A stretch of DNA of 8,704 nt from JBGTCY01 sp041748615 (GTDB lineage: Bacteria > Bacteroidota > Bacteroidia > Chitinophagales > CAIOSU01), in the NCBI GenBank assembly GCA_041748615.1, contig JBGTCY010000312.1, forward strand, positions 1 to 8,704. Reading direction: 5' to 3'. Shown here in pieces: positions 5,860-8,704 of this stretch. The notes beneath the pieces were generated by a model that saw only the letters and a program-made list of their open reading frames with translations, did not search any database and was not told where the DNA came from. A program made the position numbers and the translations under genes. The stretch's first letter is position 1. Each line of letters opens with the position of its first letter.

Positions 5860-8274
5860 TTTTGCGGCTGGTTTCTTTTGGAGCGCCAGGTCAATCACTT
5901 CCATCATGGTATCCGCGTAATGAAATTGAAGTCCTTTCAAATAACTTTTATTGATTTCATCAATGTGTTTTTTATTCGCTTTGCAAAGAATGATATTTTT
6001 CAATCCGGCTCTTTTTGCCGCCAGAATTTTTTCTTTGATGCCACCCACCGGCAACACTTTTCCACGCAGGGTGGTTTCCCCTGTCATCGCGGTGAAAGGT
6101 TTTAGTTTCCTGCCAGTGAATGCAGAAGTCAGTGAACTCATCATCGTAATCCCTGCCGAGGGTCCGTCTTTGGGAATCGCGCCTTCCGGTACGTGAACGT
6201 GAATGTTCGTAGTAGCGAAGATATCCGGTGCGATACCGAGCCTTTCCGCGTTTGATTTAATAAAACTCAGAGCGGTGCTCGCGGATTCTTTCATCACCGT
6301 ACCGAGATTGCCGGTAAGGATTAATTCACCTTTTCCTTTACTTAAACTGGTTTCAATAAACAAAATATCGCCACCTGCATAAGTCCAGGCAAGTCCGATA
6401 GCGACACCCGCAGGCTGGTCTTCCTGGTAGATGTCTTTATCATAAGTTTGTGAGCCGAGCATTTTGCGGATGTCATTGTCGGTAACAGCCGCTTCATATT
6501 TTTCATTCATCGCCACTTCACGCGCCACTGAGCGCATCACCGCGGCAAGTTTTCTCTCCAAATCGCGCACACCCGATTCGCGGGTATAATTTTCAATCAT
6601 AAACTCAATCGCTTTTTCATTCAGTTTCACTTGTTTGGCATTTAAGCCATGCGCCTTTCGCTGACGCGGGAGTAAATGACGTTTCGCGATTTCAATTTTT
6701 TCTTCCGTGGAATATCCGCTCAGTTCAATCACCTCCATCCTGTCACGCAATGCCGGCTGCACGCTGTTCATTGTGTTGGCGGTGGCAAGGAAGAGCACTT
6801 TGGAAAGGTCGTATTCCAATTCAAGATAATTGTCATAAAACTTATCATTCTGTTCAGGGTCGAGTACTTCAAGCAATGCGGACGATGGGTCGCCCCTGAA
6901 ATCCGTTCCCACTTTATCAATTTCATCAAGAATAAATACAGGGTTGGAGGTTTTTACTTTTTTGATGGATTGCAGGATTCTGCCGGGCATCGCGCCAATG
7001 TAAGTCTTGCGGTGTCCGCGAATTTCCGATTCGTCATGCAATCCGCCTAATGACATTCTCACGAATTTCCTTCCGAGCGCGTTCGCGATGGAGCGACCTA
7101 AGGATGTTTTGCCGACACCCGGAGGTCCGACAAAACATAAAATGGGAGATTTCATGTCGCCCTTCAGTTTCAATACCGCGAGATATTCGAGAATGCGGTC
7201 TTTCACTTTTTCCAAACCGAAATGGTCTTTATTGAGAATATCTTTTGTTTTTTTAAGGTCAATATTATCCTCCGTGTAAATTCCCCACGGCAGTTCGAGC
7301 ATGAGTTCGAGATAGTTCAAATGAACAGAATATTCAGCCGCGTTCACATTCATCCGCTCTAACTTTTCAATCTCGCGGCTAAACACTTCCTGCACCTCTT
7401 TGCCCCATTTTTTATCCTTGGCTTTTTCTTTCAGTCTTTTAATTTCCTGACCGGGACCTTCCGCGCCCAATTCTTCCTGCATGGTTTTGATTTGCTGATG
7501 CAGGAAATATTCACGTTGCTGCTTCTCGATATCTGTCCGCACTTTGGATTGTATTTTATTTTTCAATTCCAATAATTGTAACTCGATGTTGAGTTGCTTC
7601 AATACCAACTGCGCGCGCTCGGAAATATCGTTGGTTTCGAGAATTTTTTGTTTCTCGGGTAATTCAGTGTTAAGGTTGGAAGAAATGAAGTGCATCAAAA
7701 ACGTAGGGTTATCAATGTTTTTGAGCATGATGGACGCTTCAGAAGGAATATTGGGAGACAGTTTGATAATCTGACCGGCAAGATCTTTTATGGAGCCTGT
7801 TACCGCTTCAAATTCTTTAGCATTGACGGGTGGAACATCTTTCAGCAACTCGATTCTCGCACGCATGAAAGGTTCATCGCCTGTAAATTCAGTCACCTTG
7901 AACCTTTGTCTGCCCTGGATAATGACAGTTGTACTTCCATCCGGAATTTTCAGCAATCTTACGATGCGGGCTACCGTTCCGACTACATTCAGGTCTTTTT
8001 GCTCCGGGTCTTCTACATTGGGGTCTTTCTGCGAGAGCACACCGACCGTTCGGTTTGTTTTATAGGCTTCCTTCACCGCCTTGATTGACTTGTCGCGTCC
8101 TACCGTAATCGGAATCACCACCCCCGGAAACAAAACCGTATTGCGCAGCGGAAGGATAGGAATAATTTCTTCCACCACATCATTTTCAATTTGCTTTACG
8201 CTCTCCGTTTCATCCTCTATGGAAATCATCGGCAAAAACTCAACATCATCATCGGAAAACTGGTTACTGAACAT
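5839..8274 (-). CDS. lon: ATP-dependent protease Lon (LonA, family S16)
   Basis: A cytoplasmic hexameric AAA+ protease that unfolds and degrades damaged and short-lived regulatory proteins. The 811 residues are slightly longer than the 784 of Escherichia coli Lon, mostly through an acidic N-terminal extension (about residues 1-36). The LON substrate-binding domain begins at IIPILPLRNTVLFPG and is followed by a charged helical region (about 245-340). The AAA+ module has Walker A GPPGVGKT with Lys389, Walker B FILDEID (Asp450-Asp453) and the sensor-2 region SGVRDLERK with Arg570. The protease domain has PKDGPSAG with catalytic Ser706 and GGIKEK with catalytic Lys749; their spacing of 43 residues equals that of E. 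coli Ser679/Lys722. All catalytic residues are intact. The start is an ATG preceded by an AT-rich, Shine-Dalgarno-free leader. It is followed by trxB and a peroxidase gene on the same strand. Heat-shock control is common for lon, but I could not confirm a promoter here. Confidence 0.98.
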   Translation of the reverse strand: MFSNQFSDDDVEFLPMISIEDETESVKQIENDVVEEIIPILPLRNTVLFPGVVIPITVGRDKSIKAVKEAYKTNRTVGVLSQKDPNVEDPEQKDLNVVGTVARIVRLLKIPDGSTTVIIQGRQRFKVTEFTGDEPFMRARIELLKDVPPVNAKEFEAVTGSIKDLAGQIIKLSPNIPSEASIMLKNIDNPTFLMHFISSNLNTELPEKQKILETNDISERAQLVLKQLNIELQLLELKNKIQSKVRTDIEKQQREYFLHQQIKTMQEELGAEGPGQEIKRLKEKAKDKKWGKEVQEVFSREIEKLERMNVNAAEYSVHLNYLELMLELPWGIYTEDNIDLKKTKDILNKDHFGLEKVKDRILEYLAVLKLKGDMKSPILCFVGPPGVGKTSLGRSIANALGRKFVRMSLGGLHDESEIRGHRKTYIGAMPGRILQSIKKVKTSNPVFILDEIDKVGTDFRGDPSSALLEVLDPEQNDKFYDNYLELEYDLSKVLFLATANTMNSVQPALRDRMEVIELSGYSTEEKIEIAKRHLLPRQRKAHGLNAKQVKLNEKAIEFMIENYTRESGVRDLERKLAAVMRSVAREVAMNEKYEAAVTDNDIRKMLGSQTYDKDIYQEDQPAGVAIGLAWTYAGGDILFIETSLSKGKGELILTGNLGTVMKESASTALSFIKSNAERLGIAPDIFATTNIHVHVPEGAIPKDGPSAGITMMSSLTSAFTGRKLKPFTAMTGETTLRGKVLPVGGIKEKILAAKRAGLKNIILCKANKKHIDEINKSYLKGLQFHYADTMMEVIDLALQKKPAAKKIIFGK

Positions 8275-8462
8275 CTGAAAGATTTATGGTTTTAAATTAC
8301 TGACACAATGGCAAGAAAAGTGGAACACCTCTCGTTTCAAGATATGTGCCAAACAAAAAATGAGCGTGTCAGGCATTAAATAACTGTCAATTTGAATGGA
8401 AAGTTATGTGTAAAACCTAATTCCGGTTGGAAAAAGACCAAAAAGGCAGAACCTGAAAAAGT
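8275..8462. other. Intergenic leader of lon; no clear promoter motif
   Basis: These 188 bp separate lon from the upstream minus-strand gene and probably hold the lon promoter and the end of the upstream transcript. Seen are an inverted repeat CTGACAC (8300-8306) / GTGTCAG (8366-8372) with a 59-bp spacer and A/T runs near 8351-8360 and 8430-8445. A minus-strand CTTGAAA (complement of 8335-8341) resembles a heat-shock -35 box, but no matching -10 follows. No convincing terminator hairpin for the upstream gene was found. Confidence 0.4.
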
Positions 8463-8704
8463 TTATTTGACGATATTGAAACCGGTCCAGATTCTGTTTT
8501 CCATATCAAAAAGAAAAATCTGACCGTTGGCAAAACTGAAATTGAAGGCATCATATAGGATGACCTCTTTCGGAAATGTGACAGTCGCGCTGACTTGTCC
8601 GGTTTTTTGACTGATAAGGTAAAAAAGTTTGTCTTCGAAGTTTAATAACCCGAACTCTCCACCTTCAATACCCGTGTAATCATCAGTTGTATAATTCATT
8701 TTTT
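8463..8704 (-). CDS. C-terminal end of an unrecognised protein, possibly beta-propeller-like, cut by the window end
   Basis: The frame is open to the right edge and ends in TAA (complement of 8463-8465), so about 80 C-terminal codons are visible. An ATG at 8697-8699 is preceded by A-rich sequence and could in principle be the true start of a 78-residue protein, but a longer gene seems more likely. The sequence has short alternating hydrophobic and polar strands with Gly/Asp turns (for example KLFYLISQKTGQV and NGQIFLFDMENRIW), which recalls the blades of a beta-propeller. This is an impression of fold only. I see no catalytic motif and do not recognise a family. It lies 188 bp upstream of lon on the same strand; a functional link is not suggested. 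Confidence 0.5.
   Translation of the reverse strand, partial: KMNYTTDDYTGIEGGEFGLLNFEDKLFYLISQKTGQVSATVTFPKEVILYDAFNFSFANGQIFLFDMENRIWTGFNIVK

Noticed and set aside
5878..8278. Plus-strand open frames of 61-132 residues inside lon
   Set aside because: All are antisense to a fully intact lon and show no family motifs; they are codon-bias shadows.
8335..8341. CTTGAAA on the minus strand as a heat-shock sigma-32 promoter for lon
   Set aside because: No CCCCATnT-like -10 element follows at a suitable distance, and this promoter type is not established for Bacteroidota.
8384..8390. TTGACA on the minus strand as a sigma-70 -35 box for lon
   Set aside because: No TATAAT-like sequence lies 16-18 bp downstream, and Bacteroidota primary promoters use a different consensus.

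Overview
The window looks like ordinary chromosomal DNA from a member of the Bacteroidota, possibly close to Chitinophagales or Sphingobacteriales. The evidence is moderately AT-rich DNA, start codons preceded by A/T-rich sequence with no Shine-Dalgarno motif, a PAS/NarL-type two-component pair, an 811-residue LonA and a long-type SppA. No phage, plasmid, insertion sequence, CRISPR array, tRNA or rRNA is visible.

Left part, plus strand. The window opens inside sppA, a signal peptide peptidase of family S49, of which the C-terminal 362 codons are present. A 299-bp gene-free stretch follows, with one conspicuous perfect hairpin. Next comes a two-gene operon: a histidine kinase with four PAS domains and a HisKA_3/HATPase_c core, then a NarL/FixJ-type response regulator whose ATG overlaps the kinase stop as ATGA.

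Right part, minus strand, read from right to left. The first gene is the C-terminal end of an unrecognised protein running in from beyond the right edge. It is followed by lon (ATP-dependent protease), trxB (thioredoxin reductase) and a cysteine-type glutathione peroxidase. The last gene meets the response regulator tail to tail, with 17 bp between the stops. TrxB would reduce a thioredoxin (not encoded here), which in turn is the usual electron donor of this two-cysteine class of peroxidase. Lon removes damaged or unfolded proteins. The three genes therefore make a plausible oxidative and protein-damage cluster, although co-transcription is inferred only from order and spacing.

No undescribed system was found. 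The items worth a second look are small: the hairpin upstream of the kinase, A-rich heptamer-like repeats flanking trxB, the uncertain kinase start, the cysteine pattern of the peroxidase, and the truncated gene at the right edge.
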